NCBI GenBank assembly: GCA_028753945.1
Contig: JAPNXP010000009.1
Coordinates: 6,014,001-6,078,000, forward strand
Direction: 5' to 3'
DNA length: 64,000 nt
DNA from: Hexactinellida sp. DTS-2022
Taxonomy: Eukaryota; Porifera; Hexactinellida
The translations under genes were made by a program, and so were the position numbers. The notes beneath the pieces were generated by a model. The model was not told the DNA's origin. It did not search any database and saw only the letters and a list, made by a program, of their open reading frames with translations. Positions 1-11,204 of this stretch are shown here, in pieces. Position 1 is the stretch's first letter. Each line of letters begins with the position of its first letter.

Positions 1-272
1 ATTCAGTTTTTATTGAAATGGGAGTTTTGGAGAATGCTGCATCACCAACGCCTAAATAGTAATAAATAATTATAACATTATGACTCAATTAAATCCTGTA
101 CGCATTACATATGTAACTAATTACACACCAGCTATAGCAGATAGGGATACAGGAGTGAGTAGCGGAGTTGAGTTGAGTGACGGAATACTCCCTGTAGACC
201 CAGAGGGGTACAGGGTAGGAAGCAGAGCGGAACCTAGCACAATTAATTAATTAATAAGAGTAGTATAGTACA

Positions 273-2859
273 TTATTTTTTTAAGGTTGAGACCTTGGTG
301 TAAGTCAACGCTGTAGCGGCCGCGGCCGACCCGAATCGTGGTGTAACTCCGAAAAATATTTGTGCAAAATTTACACCAAGATTGGCCTTATAAAACCCTT
401 GGTATAGAACTGTTGTTATAATGGGATTAGCAGTTAGTGTAGTACCTGAGGGCTGTAGGATTAGGAGTGGCTGTTGCTGCGTGGAATCAGCAGTTTGGTA
501 GACAGTAGGAAATATGTGGGGAGAGAAGGTGTGACCTTGAGAGGGCAAATGGGGTGTGACTGAAACTGGTATGAGTGAGGGACTGATATCTGCCGCTGTG
601 GTACTGATGAAGCTGTCAGAGCTATGTTCATCAGAAGATGAGTTCGGTTTGAAAATACGAGATTCGGTATCCATAGCAGAGAAAATCGGCATAGCTGGAC
701 CGATTATATTATTCCGAACATTTAATGGGTTGGGTTGACTGTTGAGATGTGAAGTCATGGCAGTGAGAAGAAACTTCTCTTTTTTCAACTAAAGATGGAC
801 AGTAATAATCCCCGCAATATAGATGATTATTATCAAATATTCTATTGTAATTCCTTTGTACTAAATACAATTACATAATAGTAAGACCAATAAAAATGCG
901 CTAGGAATTTGTTTAACTATGCTACAATAAATGAAAAAGATTACCAATACATATTATTGATACTTAGTAAATTAATTAAAAGGCTTAAAAGCTAAAAAAT
1001 AGTAGCATCATCCAGACTGTGTTTAGAAATAGATGATTACAGGAGGAAAATAATTTTATGTTTAAAAGGAATGCTTGTATAAATATTTATGTTGTTTTGG
1101 CAACATTTAACGGGTAGTCATAATTAATTTCGCCAAAAAAAGCAATCATAATCCAGATTTTGATATTAGGAATGTAATGACATTACACCTAGGAATAGAT
1201 AAACTTTGTTGCGCAATAAGAGTCCGATTTTGTAGCAATTTACCTGCTGTTCAAGATGAGTAACCATATTTTTCTGATACCTAACTTGAGCAGTAGATTT
1301 TTCGTCGAGTATATGAGTGTTTTTTATATGTCTAGAGAAAAAGTAAATAAAACATTTTATAAATAAAACATTTTAATAAGTAAAGTATTTCCAGATCGAA
1401 CGTACTGAATAAAATCTGATAGAATTGTAAAGTTTTCAGTGCATCCAGGCCATCTACACTGTTGATCTGAATATAGTACATCGTTTACAACAGATTCTAT
1501 AAATAAAGATTTCATGATTAAAATCTCATGTTAATCATGTGTATTAACAATTAAAACAATTTATGTTTTCATAGATAGCATTTTCTTCGAATCGTATTAT
1601 TTACCTGAAGTAGTTGTATTATTGTGAAGCCTCTCGTTTCTATTGGAAAACATTAATTTTATCAACTCTTGTTTAGTACTAAAATGCAATATAATAGGAA
1701 ACGAACATACTTATGGGCCAATCGCTTTTCCGATTTATCTGTGCAAATCGATACATGCAATTGTTGCAGAACATCAGAAGAGGCGTACCTCAGATCAGGA
1801 GAAGATCTTCTAGCAAGCTTGCCTAGTCTAGGTTTGTCCAGAGGCAATGATGTTGGTTTCTGATAATGGTGTAGCTGTCCAACTGTCAGAAACTGCTTGT
1901 AGGGAGAATGTGAATCCTCCAGTTCATTTTTCTCCTTCTTGATGAACCTGGTGTCGCCAGGACTAAGTCGTCCTTGATTAGATGAAGGATAGAGAGGGTG
2001 AAACATAATACCCTAAAATAGAATCTATTGAATGCAGAAACACTCACAACAACAATACAAAAGATTCTTTAGGTTAAACAATCAAAATGAATATTTATAG
2101 AAACGAGTTGGAAGCCTATATTTTGGGTAAATAACATACCTGAATACGTAAACAAAGAAAGTATCTTATTATGTAATCAACAAACAACACGTAAACAAAT
2201 CCTTTGTAATACCAATAAATGAATCAAGACCAAATCAAGACTAAATTTAGACATTTGGATGAAACAAAATACACTAAATTATTGTATTCTGCATACGAAT
2301 ATAAAAGGCATCATAAAGAACTTGTGTGTCGCAATTACAGAGTAAAGCTCTTCAATTGAAATAAAAGTAATTATGGTAAGGAGAACTTTGTGATTTATTA
2401 AGTTATCACTAACAATATAAATGTCTATAAATTACCTCAGGTAGATGTTCTACAGCGGGAGAGAACTGGACAACTTGTACGAGATTCGGAATGTGTACAT
2501 CAGACGTGGGAATGGATCCGTTGATGTGTTCGATGGCAGCGGGGGTGGGTGGGTTAGAAGTGATGGCATGGATCTGCACGGGCTCAGGCATCACCAGATT
2601 ATTAGAATTCAATCCTAATGCCAACACAAATAATAGCAGAAGCACTCAATAATAAATATAAAATACACTTACCAGTTGATGCAGTAATTTTGCCATTTCC
2701 ATCAGCTGCGTTATTACCATTCCCGTCCAAGACAGCTGTCATTGCCAGATCAGTGACTATGTTGTTCCAGAGCTCTTGAATGCCGCCGCTTGTTATAACT
2801 GTCGTGTGGTTCCGATTCGGAACGCATTCTTCTGAGATCACACCACAGTGGTTGGACAT
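273..2859 (-). CDS. Six-exon gene, unknown 419-residue low-complexity protein
   Basis: Not recognised. Six exons join in one consistent frame: 2673-2859, 2436-2614, 1711-2012, 1605-1639, 1244-1284 and 273-788. The junctions show GTAAGT, GTAATT, GTATGT and GTAAAT donors and TAG/AAG acceptors. The start is the ATG at 2859. The predicted 419-residue protein is rich in Ser, Thr, Pro, Asn and Gln, with no signal peptide or clear membrane segment. A basic stretch encoded by exons 3-4 is followed by HLEQQLKKEKFLL, whose Leu residues recur every seven positions, so a divergent leucine-zipper factor is conceivable. However, the spacing from the basic residues does not match a standard bZIP. The 35-bp and 41-bp microexons are the weakest part of the model; the four larger exons are better supported. 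Product function is left open. Confidence 0.5.
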
Positions 2860-4012
2860 TTGAATTCAGTAAAACTTTGAGGCTAAAATAAATATAGTAA
2901 AGTTTTAAAACAGTTGTGTAAATCATTAATAAATAAATATTAAAAATAACTATTGTTTTCAGAACAAAGAGAGAAAAGAGCCTATTTATGTTATTGAGTG
3001 TGGCCACTAAACAACATTCCTTGCAACAAATATACTAGAGAATAATGTTGCAATTCTAAGCGTGGTATCTGTATAATAGACAAAATAACAGATTATATCT
3101 TCACGTATTAGTAAGTTTGTATTGATAATTCAGTTTAAATGGCAATAGAAAGTCAATAGCCTATAATCACAAACACACCAAATGCATAATTACTGACTTA
3201 GCCTGTAGCTATGTACAAAACAATATAAATAGAAATCTGCATAACATTATCCAAGTGCAGGAGCTACAATGCAATCACTATTGTTAGTCTCTAACTAGTA
3301 TTATCCGTACAGCTTGTGTGAGTAGGTATTATGTTGCTTGCTTGTGGTTATTTAGATTTACAGTTCATAATGCATGTGCATTCCTATTCAAACTTGTTGA
3401 TGGTACTAGGTTTCTACATGATGCCATCAATACACCTGATATAATTAATAGACAAAACTAGTTAATAAGTTAACAAGCGGTGGAATACAACAGTTAATGC
3501 AAAAAAAGCATTCTTTCATATTTATACGAAATTAAATAAACTGAGTCTAGTCACATATTTTAGAGTATAAAAGGCAAGAGAATCCAAAAAAGGCATTTAA
3601 TTCATATTATTTAGGTTTTGAATGAAGTGCGGTTAATTTACGTTCAAAATATGTTATTTTAAAAGAAAATAGAATTATCGCAGTGAAGCATTGTATCGAA
3701 GTCAAGGTTCTCTAGTGTATAGTTAATATTGAATATATATTTACTTGTTCATAGAAGCAGCAAGTTGTGAAAGTTATGAGCAGTGTAGGGTGTTTGGAAT
3801 CCATCTAACATGAGAATGTGGAATAACATCATCTGCATCTAACGAAGTAAGTGACTTCACAACTAAACCAAATACAAATTGACAAAGAATCTATAATGTT
3901 ATTATCAGTATACAGAATTAGACTAATTAGAAGACAGTTCGTTGCATTACTAGGGTTGTATGGTTAAAACAAATTCATTTCTAAATATTGAGAGAAAATA
4001 ATTTGTTAATAT
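2860..4012. other. Intergenic, no gene seen
   Basis: AT-rich spacer between the unknown six-exon gene and the ICT1 homologue, both on the minus strand. No long open frame, RNA gene or clear repeat was found. The upstream promoter of the six-exon gene should lie near 2860-3200, but no distinct motif stands out. Confidence 0.5.
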
Positions 4013-4582
4013 TTACTCTTTTAAAAATTCCGGATTAACTGTTTCGGACATTTCTTTCTTCTTCGCGGCAATAAGTTGATGTTTTCGGGCCGATCTAGAT
4101 TTCTTTTGTAAAAATTGTTTCCTTTCCTTAATTTTGAGAATAGTGTGACTTGACAAATGGTGTTCAGTTTCGTTCGCTAGTTCTAGAATTTTCTTTAATG
4201 ATTTTAATAACTTATTATGATTTAATTCTTGCGTGCGATACTCCTGACATTCCAAAATCAAAACACCATCCTTGTTAATGCGGTTACCTTCCTGCTTCTC
4301 AAGCTTTTGTTTGGCTAATTCACTTAACCAGGTACATTCTGGAATGTTAAACTTCACTCTAACCTTTGTATTTCGCTTATTAACATTCTGGCCTCCAGGG
4401 CCAGAGCTTTTTATACACTCAGTTTCTAATTCAGAAAGTCTACTTTTCAATTCCTTAGCGAAGTTCGCATAGTATTCTGGGGATTCAATTGAACTAAGTT
4501 TAATTATAAGTTTAACTGAAAGAAGTGATCTTATTGAATGTGAAAACGTCAAAAGATTGCTTCCCAACGCAGAATATATCAT
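4013..4582 (-). CDS. MRPL58: Mitochondrial ribosome-rescue hydrolase (ICT1/MRPL58 homologue)
   Basis: A single-exon 189-residue protein with the class I release-factor core SGPGGQNVNK. The GGQ catalyses hydrolysis of peptidyl-tRNA. The downstream block ending GNRINKDGVLIL matches the ICT1 family better than the codon-specific release factors, because no stop-codon recognition domain is present. In known members this protein is a mitoribosome subunit that frees stalled ribosomes lacking a stop codon in the A site. The C-terminal tail is rich in Lys and Arg (KERKQFLQKKSRSARK), as expected for the helix that enters the empty mRNA channel. The N-terminal 30 residues are hydroxylated and basic with few acids, suiting a mitochondrial import signal. 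The start is the ATG at 4582. The gene lies 810 bp downstream of ZNF598 on the same strand. Confidence 0.9.
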   Translation of the reverse strand: MIYSALGSNLLTFSHSIRSLLSVKLIIKLSSIESPEYYANFAKELKSRLSELETECIKSSGPGGQNVNKRNTKVRVKFNIPECTWLSELAKQKLEKQEGNRINKDGVLILECQEYRTQELNHNKLLKSLKKILELANETEHHLSSHTILKIKERKQFLQKKSRSARKHQLIAAKKKEMSETVNPEFLKE

Positions 4583-5392
4583 CTAGTGTATAAGTTAATC
4601 TCACGTTAATCTCACCTTTGTCAATTCAAACATTATTCACAGTTCTAATTGAGAGATTGTTAAATGCTTCGCTAAGCACATTTTCCTTCACTAATCAATC
4701 TAAGGGTCAGTAAATATTTTTTCCGATAACTGCAGAGTTATAATCTCTTCTTTAGAACTCATATAAAGTTGTCCTTAACTGTTGGTAATATACTACTAAT
4801 TGGTATTTGATTATCTATAATAAACTGATAGAGTTCTATTGTTTGTTGTATAAACAAGAATCAATAATTTGATAATGACAATGTATTCAGCTCAACAATA
4901 AGAGGCATTGGAATTTCAGTAATCACAGTTCAACACATTTATCAGGCTACAACAGCTGCTCAAAGTACCACATTAATACTACGATATAGAACTGTAAGCC
5001 ACAAACTAAATACATAGTGCAAAGGTAGAATAGATAGCCTAAATTTGAATAGTTTGCAGTATTAAATTGAGTCAAACTCAAACAGTTAAACTCACAAGAC
5101 AGCTGCAAATGTATATAATTTAAATAGCGTGAATTATTAAATAGAAACGAAATAAATAATACAATGACAGCATGTATAAAGTTCAAGGTTTTAGCGAAAT
5201 GCTTTTCTAATTCCAATACCACAAATAATACTAAACATGAATAGACAATAGCACTCGCATGCAAGAAAGACACACAATCAATTGAAATATTTGTGGAAAT
5301 TCTCGTCACATTTGATTCAATAGCGATTCTTATATTCTAAGAAAGCAATCAAATGCTGGCAAAACTGTAAAGTGATTTTGAATAATTGTGAC
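4583..5392. other. Intergenic, no gene seen
   Basis: AT-rich spacer holding the 3' flank of ZNF598 and the 5' flank of the ICT1 homologue. A hydrophobic open frame on the minus strand at 4947-5309 has no family resemblance and is judged random. Confidence 0.5.
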
Positions 5393-8300
5393 TCAACAAA
5401 GCGCAGGAAATTCGTCTTCAGTTGAGTGTGTTCCTTTGTGATCGATAGCGTCGCTCGGCAGGTGCACTTGGGCGCAGGTAGGACAAGTATCGAGCTGAAT
5501 GCGTGTAGGTTTGGACCAGGAGGAGGTAGCGGAAGGGAGCGATAGGAATGCGACTGCCGGGTACAAATGATGCTTTGCTTCCAGGAGCTCTTGTTGTAAC
5601 CCAATGTCAGGGAGTAGGACCAACGTCTCTGGGAAAATGGTTGAGAATCTGTCACCAAAAATAGTTTTGAAATATTGTAAAAACTCATATACGGGAAGAG
5701 TTTTATTTATCAAGTTCTGATAGTTCTTATAATATTGTTTAAGTTCATCGTTCACATTAAAGCTTGACGCGACGTGAGTCTCAAGAGCGCTTTTTCGCAT
5801 TTGATATTTATTCGGGGGCTGCCACTGAGCATATGGCACCAGAATGGCACTAGGTGGCTCGGGAGGTGCAGTACGAGCTCTAGAAGAACTCATTTCATTC
5901 TTCTTATGCTGAGTTTCAGGAGCTGGCCAAGTTGCAGGCTGCGGCTTCTCTCTAGCTGTAGCTGGAGATGGTTTGTAGTCATTGGAATGTGGAGTGGGAT
6001 TAATTGGAGGCGAATCGTTATGTGGAAGTGCAACGCGGGGATTTCTAGAGGAACTAATCTCCTTTTTCTTATGCTGAGTCTCAGGAAGGAGAGCTGGCCA
6101 TTTCTTAGCTGCAGACTGCGGCTTCTCTCTGTGTGGAGACGATTCGTGGTCATTGGAATTCATTGGAGGTGAATCATTAGAGTGTGAAATAAGAGGCTGT
6201 GTGGGCGTAACATAGGGAGTTCTATAAGGTTTCATTTCCATTTCCTTCTTCTTGTGGTGAGTTTCAGGAAGGAGAGCTGCAGACTGCGGCTTCTCCCTAG
6301 CTGGATACGATATGTGGTAATTGGAATCTGAAGTGGGGTTAATTGGAGGTGAATCGTTAGACTGTGAAGTTATGTTCTCCTTTTTACGCTGCTTATTGGA
6401 TTTCTTTCCTGCCTTACCCAGTGAAGGGGCAATGGGCTGTACTTGTTGTTGTTTTTCAGTTTGAAGAGGAACAGCGATCGAATTTCCACCGCAGAGAGCT
6501 GGAAACACATCCTCGTATGTCTTTTTCCTGAGCGGAGCTTTTGTGGCCTCAGACACGGGATCTTGAGGCTGAGGCTGGGACTTAGGTTTGGACTGAGATT
6601 TAGGTTTGGACTGAAACTGCTGCTTCTGAGCTCTGGCTGCCTCAGGCTTAACAACGTCTGAATAGGGAGAGGGAGCGGGGGGTCTGGCAGATTGAGTAGG
6701 CTGGTTCAATGGGAATTGCTGCCGGGATTGCTTGGGTATGCCAAGAGATTGGCTATAGGAAAGTGCGCTATTTCTATCTACTGGTCTGCTACCTAGCTCG
6801 CTACCACTCGTGGCAGTGTGGACATTTACTATGGATACTGGGTTAATTGTATCAGCTTCAATTTGAGGCCAATTGTTGGCTAAATTAACAGGAGATTGTG
6901 CGAGTGTATCGGCATCCCAGGAAACGGGATCACTTGGTCGTTCATTGGGTTTTGTGTTATTTTCTTTGTTATCCACAGTCCGGGGAGGTTCAATAGTAGT
7001 TTCTTGATTTGGACAGTGTTCTTCATTTTTGAAGTTAAACTCGCTCTGATTAGTTTCTGTAGCAGGTTCGTCATTGTTATTCTCTGTCTCCTCGGTATCA
7101 CTCAACTGATCAGTTCTGTCATTATTCTGGTCGGTTTTCCGATCTTTCCACTGTTTTCTATTTCGATTTCCTTGGTCCGTTTGGTGAGCCGAAGCATAAT
7201 TGAATTCTATATCAACGCGTCGCAGATTCTTAGCCTCGTTCTTCCTAAGGTCTCCTGCGTGAACAGTCGAGACGTGAGCTTTGAAATCTATCTCGCTAGC
7301 GAACGCAGTTGTGAAAACCTCCTGTTTGCAGTCGCCTCGCTCGCACAGGAAATGTTCTTGTTTGAAGTGAATGCGGAGTTCCTCTGTGTTACTGTAGTAC
7401 ACGTAAGTATTGTTTCTCTCACAGATGAAGCACCAGAAGTGACACTAAACCCAACACACAATCATAATAGAAACAATAGACATAACAATAGAGTGTAACG
7501 TACCTGGTGCAGATGCTCGTATAGAGTTGAATCGTCCAAAAACCGATCTCTACAGAACTTACACAAAGGGTGACCATGGTGTCCAGGTGGATCCAGCTTA
7601 CTCTCGCCCGTACCATCTTTGTGCTTATTCAGGTCTTCCCACGAATAGAGTCGCATTTCAAATATGAATTGTTTGAGTCCCTGCATGCAGACATGGCAGT
7701 AGTATAGCTCGTGTGCGGATTTTAGATGTCTTTCCAGCTGTCTCTTGTCGTTACGTGGGGGCATAAACGGGCAGTCTTGTACGGGGCATGTGTAGTTAAA
7801 CAGATTGTCTATCAGTCCCCTATTGAGAGGGCGGAGTAGGGAAATCTTAAAGTTCTCGATACAGTCTCTGATACAGGATCCGATGAGATCCCTGTACACA
7901 GGACTAGGGGTATTGAGCTGCAGTATAATAACTGGATTCTCCTCGAAGGGGGTGCGGCATATCGGGCAGTGCTGGTCCTCACAGAGTATCTGCAGACGAA
8001 TGCAGCAGAGGTGACAGTACAAATGCTCGCAAGGAGTGAGAGCGAGAATCTTAATTGTTCCGTAGCAAATAACACACTCGTCTCGAGACCTCGGGGCGTC
8101 CTCCTTGCTGCTGCTGGTCGAGGAGCACCTGGAGCGGGGCTTGGGCGGTTCTCTCCATTTTACGTAGAACGGGTCTGAAGTCTGTCGATCTACGATGCCT
8201 CTGGGAGAGACAGGCGAGCGGGCTTCTTTTTGGTAATTCTTGTTATCGCTGGGATTAGAAAAACGTGGTTCACTCCTTTGGTTATACCTGCTGGGATAAT

Positions 8301-8898
8301 TGCGATACTTTGAGTCTGATTGCTGTCTATCTATGGGCCCAGGATCGTGTGCCCCTTGAGGTCTATGGTCAGGTCTGTGGTAACTACTTTCGCTGGTGGG
8401 ATATTGGTTATCGAAATGTTGTGTGTCATGTCTCTGTGGATACCGGTTAGCAGACTGGTGATACCTGGAGTCCCGCGTGTGAGAAGAGTCTCTACTGTCT
8501 CTATTGGCTTCGTATCTCGGTTCCCTGTACTGTCTGGGATTCTCTCTATAGCCCTGATCAAAGTGGTGAGGAGGAGAAGATGCATTATACTCTTGGTCTC
8601 TGGAATTATCTCTGGAATATTGGGGTCTCTCATCTCTCTCGTGCTTACGCGGATACTGGCTATCGTTTCTAGGTTGATACTCCCTAGTATAGTTGTAGTT
8701 GTGAGACGGGGGTTGGCTGTGGAAAGTACTGCCTGTATCTGATGGCTGATAATCGGTGTTATCTCGGGGATATTCAGAATGCCGAGGTCTATACCCCTGT
8801 TGGTAATTCGGCTCTCGAAAGGGGCGGTCCTGTCTCTGTGAGGGCGCTTGAGGCATGTCCTCGGGATAGTAAGAATCGTGCCAACTGTTCCGATCCAT
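5393..8898 (-). CDS. ZNF598: RING E3 ubiquitin ligase ZNF598/Hel2, ribosome quality control
   Basis: Two exons (7504-8898 and 5393-7444) flank a 59-bp intron and encode about 1148 residues. From about residue 270 there is a C3HC4 RING (CVICYGTIKILALTPCEHLY and onward to CPICRTPF). A chain of C2H2-like fingers follows, including CPVQDCPFMP, HPLCKFCRDRF and, across the junction, CHFWCFIC and FLCERGDC, the order seen in ZNF598/Hel2. The family ubiquitinates small-subunit proteins of collided ribosomes. The C-terminal half is disordered, has proline-rich repeats and carries two FPALC motifs, one at the extreme end, which is a ZNF598 hallmark. The frame upstream begins with TTG; the first ATG, at 8898, is taken as the start. 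Unusual: about 270 residues of Arg/Tyr/Gln/Ser-rich sequence precede the RING, which is near the N terminus in the human protein. Confidence 0.93.
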
Positions 8899-9337
8899 TC
8901 CAATTACTTTCAATTAAAACTATGTCATATGTTATTTGATGAACAGGTATGGATTAATGGTTAATAAACCGTAATATTATACTCGGTATATAATTTGTGT
9001 TTAATACACACATATATAATTCACTGAAGCAAGCTTAAGCAATTCATCATTGGGGGTGATAAATAATCTCGAAGATTGGTTAATTTGAAAAATGATGTGA
9101 TGGATTTCAGATGGAATTCCAAAAGAAATCATAACCATAATTTACAAATATTAATTTAATTAATTTAATAGAAACTAATGAGTAGCGAGTTCGTGGTTTG
9201 AATTAAAACAATCAAAATTTATCGCAAAACATAATTGAGATGGTTGACGATTTTATAACAATACAAATCTAAGTTCGGAATGATATATGGTGAAATCTTG
9301 CAATATAAATGTAGAAGGACTAGAAAAGAGTTGGGAA

Positions 9338-9800
9338 GAGAGGCGCATGAAGGTGCGGCATTTCCGCACGCGCACTATAGTATTATTATAGTGGGCATTT
9401 TGGTTAGGGCTGAAACGAATATACAGAATATTAGAATATTCGACGAAATGATTCAACGAATATTCGTTCGTTTCTATACGAATATTCGTAAACTACTTTT
9501 TGACAACAACATTACTTTTGTTTAGATTCGAGAGATCGTAATTATAAATTCCTAACTTAGCTGAGTAATAATTAACTTGTGTCTGATGTACTTTGTAACT
9601 ATTATTAAACTATTGTAACATTAAATTAAGTCCACAGTATTTTGAGCCTTGAATTTGATTTAATGCTTAGTCATCAAAACGAACGAATATTTGAATATTC
9701 GTTCGTTACATTTCGAATATTCGTCTCAGCCCTAATTTTGGTGGACAATTTATTTTGGGTGCGGCCTGTACCCAAGTGCCGCACCCTGGCTACGCCTCTG
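9338..9800. mobile_element. Older inverted-repeat DNA transposon relic interrupted by a MITE
   Basis: The left end (AGAGGCGCATGAAGGTGCGG) and the reverse complement of the right end (AGAGGCGTAGCCAGGGTGCGG) are alike over about 21 bp with a few differences. They bracket the younger element at 9405-9734. The ends begin close to CAGAGGCGTAGCC, a terminus style common in hAT-type nonautonomous elements. The 8-bp flanks do not match, so the insertion is old or one end is eroded. No transposase frame is present. Confidence 0.45.
9405..9734. mobile_element. hAT-type MITE with perfect 8-bp target duplication
   Basis: A 330-bp element. It begins TAGGGCTGAAACGAATA and ends as its near inverted complement, TTCGTCTCAGCCCTA. 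Both sides carry the identical 8-bp duplication ATTTTGGT (9397-9404 and 9735-9742). Subterminal sequence repeats GAATATTCG several times on both arms. The 8-bp duplication and inverted ends fit a nonautonomous hAT element; no transposase is encoded. Confidence 0.8.
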
Positions 9801-10288
9801 GCACTGGGGTATTGCAATAACCAGGAATTATTGTATTCATTTTTAAATATCAGTAAATTTAGTCATAAGTAGCTCCACCTACCTAACTGAACAAACAATG
9901 CGTTCGGTTAGGTAAGTTGCAGTTTAATTATAATTATAAATTAAAATTATGTATATGAAATACGATATCAATTCCATAAGTAAAGCAAATATCAAGATAT
10001 CTACAAAGGGTATTTTAAGTCTGTTAGCACAGTGGATAGGTATTCCAGAAAAAAATAATAAATTTAAATTCCAAATACACATGGAAACTCCTAGCATTTT
10101 AAATAATAAGATCTCTGAAATATTGCATAAGTAAAACTATTCTGAACCCAACGGCAGTGCAAATAGCTAGGTAATATAATATGTAATAGATATGGCTACT
10201 CGGGGACAGATCAGTTGCAGATATATATATATATGTATAAAGAGTACATATAAATACTGAGATAAATCACAATTTGTCTGAAACTGTG

Positions 10289-10318
10289 CAACAACAACAA
10301 CAACAACAACAACAACAA
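10289..10318 (+). repeat. (CAA)10 microsatellite
   Basis: Ten perfect tandem CAA units in intergenic DNA. No associated open frame that would make it a coding repeat. Confidence 0.9.
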
Positions 10319-10702
10319 ATTAGATACTTGATCTGGAATATAGCTTACAATGTCAAAGGTTAGACTTTGTTGAATAATTATTATGATAATGTATTGACCA
10401 TATAAAAATAGTAAGTTCAGAGTTCTCAAATAATAAAATATTTTAGTTTCTAGCTACTACATTTTTCATATAGATAATCTATGTTGTTATATAATTAACA
10501 AGTAAAGTACTATATTTCAATTTTCAGACTACTGTTACGCAGGATTTATTCGTAAGAAATAACATAACTTGCTTGTATAAGTCACAAGTATCAGGGGTGG
10601 CAAGACATTTGATGTCAATTTTAGTTTGTCGTATATATGTTTGTTTGTCAAGAATTAACTGGAAAGTCCCAGTAAGCTGAATCTGTACCTAGATATAATT
10701 TC

Positions 10703-10738
10703 CACTGGGACAACAATTTATTTTTGGTTGTCCCAGTG
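10703..10738. repeat. Perfect 12-bp inverted repeat (hairpin)
   Basis: The arms CACTGGGACAAC (10703-10714) and GTTGTCCCAGTG (10727-10738) are exact reverse complements separated by a 12-base AT-rich loop. It could be a transposon-end remnant or a small structured RNA. No poly-T tract typical of a terminator follows, and no function is assigned. Confidence 0.6.
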
Positions 10739-11204
10739 CATCTATTATTTATAACGAAATATTAGTATGACGTAACACGATAGGCGTATTAGGCTAACCT
10801 ATATAACCTCCAGTTCCGGTGGATTGAACTGGAGATTTCAGAAAACAAGTTAAATAATCGTGAAACAAAAAAACAAATTAACTCATGTAAGTAACTCCGG
10901 ATATGAACGAACAAAGCTCGCGAAGCTGACTTTACAATAAAGTAATCCGTCCCGAAGCGACCGATACCGAAGGGCTCGTATTTGTGAATATTCTGCTTGC
11001 ATACTTGATTATTCAAAATATTAATTGTTTGTAAATTATCCGCATTCCTATGTAACATGCTCCAGACTAGATTAATAACTGTTTTTAAACATTAATCATA
11101 TTATCCCACAGCAGGGATATTCTAGAATAATCATTTATCAAATATTAATTGCAAATGATTTCATCTCAAGTACATAAGTTGATAAATGTTTATGATCTAA
11201 CTAA

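Larger units (their letters stand above)
8899..11204. other. Gene-poor spacer with transposon remnants
   Basis: 2.3 kb between divergently oriented ZNF598 (minus) and the adaptor-like gene (plus). It holds nested inverted-repeat elements at 9338-9800, a (CAA)n microsatellite at 10289 and a 12-bp hairpin at 10703. The open frame at 9949-10134 has no recognisable content. The promoters of the two flanking genes must lie near the edges, but no sharp core element was identified. Confidence 0.6.

Noticed and set aside
4947-5309. 120-codon hydrophobic minus-strand frame
   Set aside because: Its hydrophobicity follows from AT-rich codons; no ATG context or homology supports it.
5774-7498. Several open frames of 130-200 codons opposite ZNF598
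   Set aside because: They mirror the low-complexity ZNF598 C-terminal region on the other strand and lack any family features.
9949-10134. 61-codon open frame
   Set aside because: Isolated in AT-rich DNA, with no domain, splice context or repeat relation.
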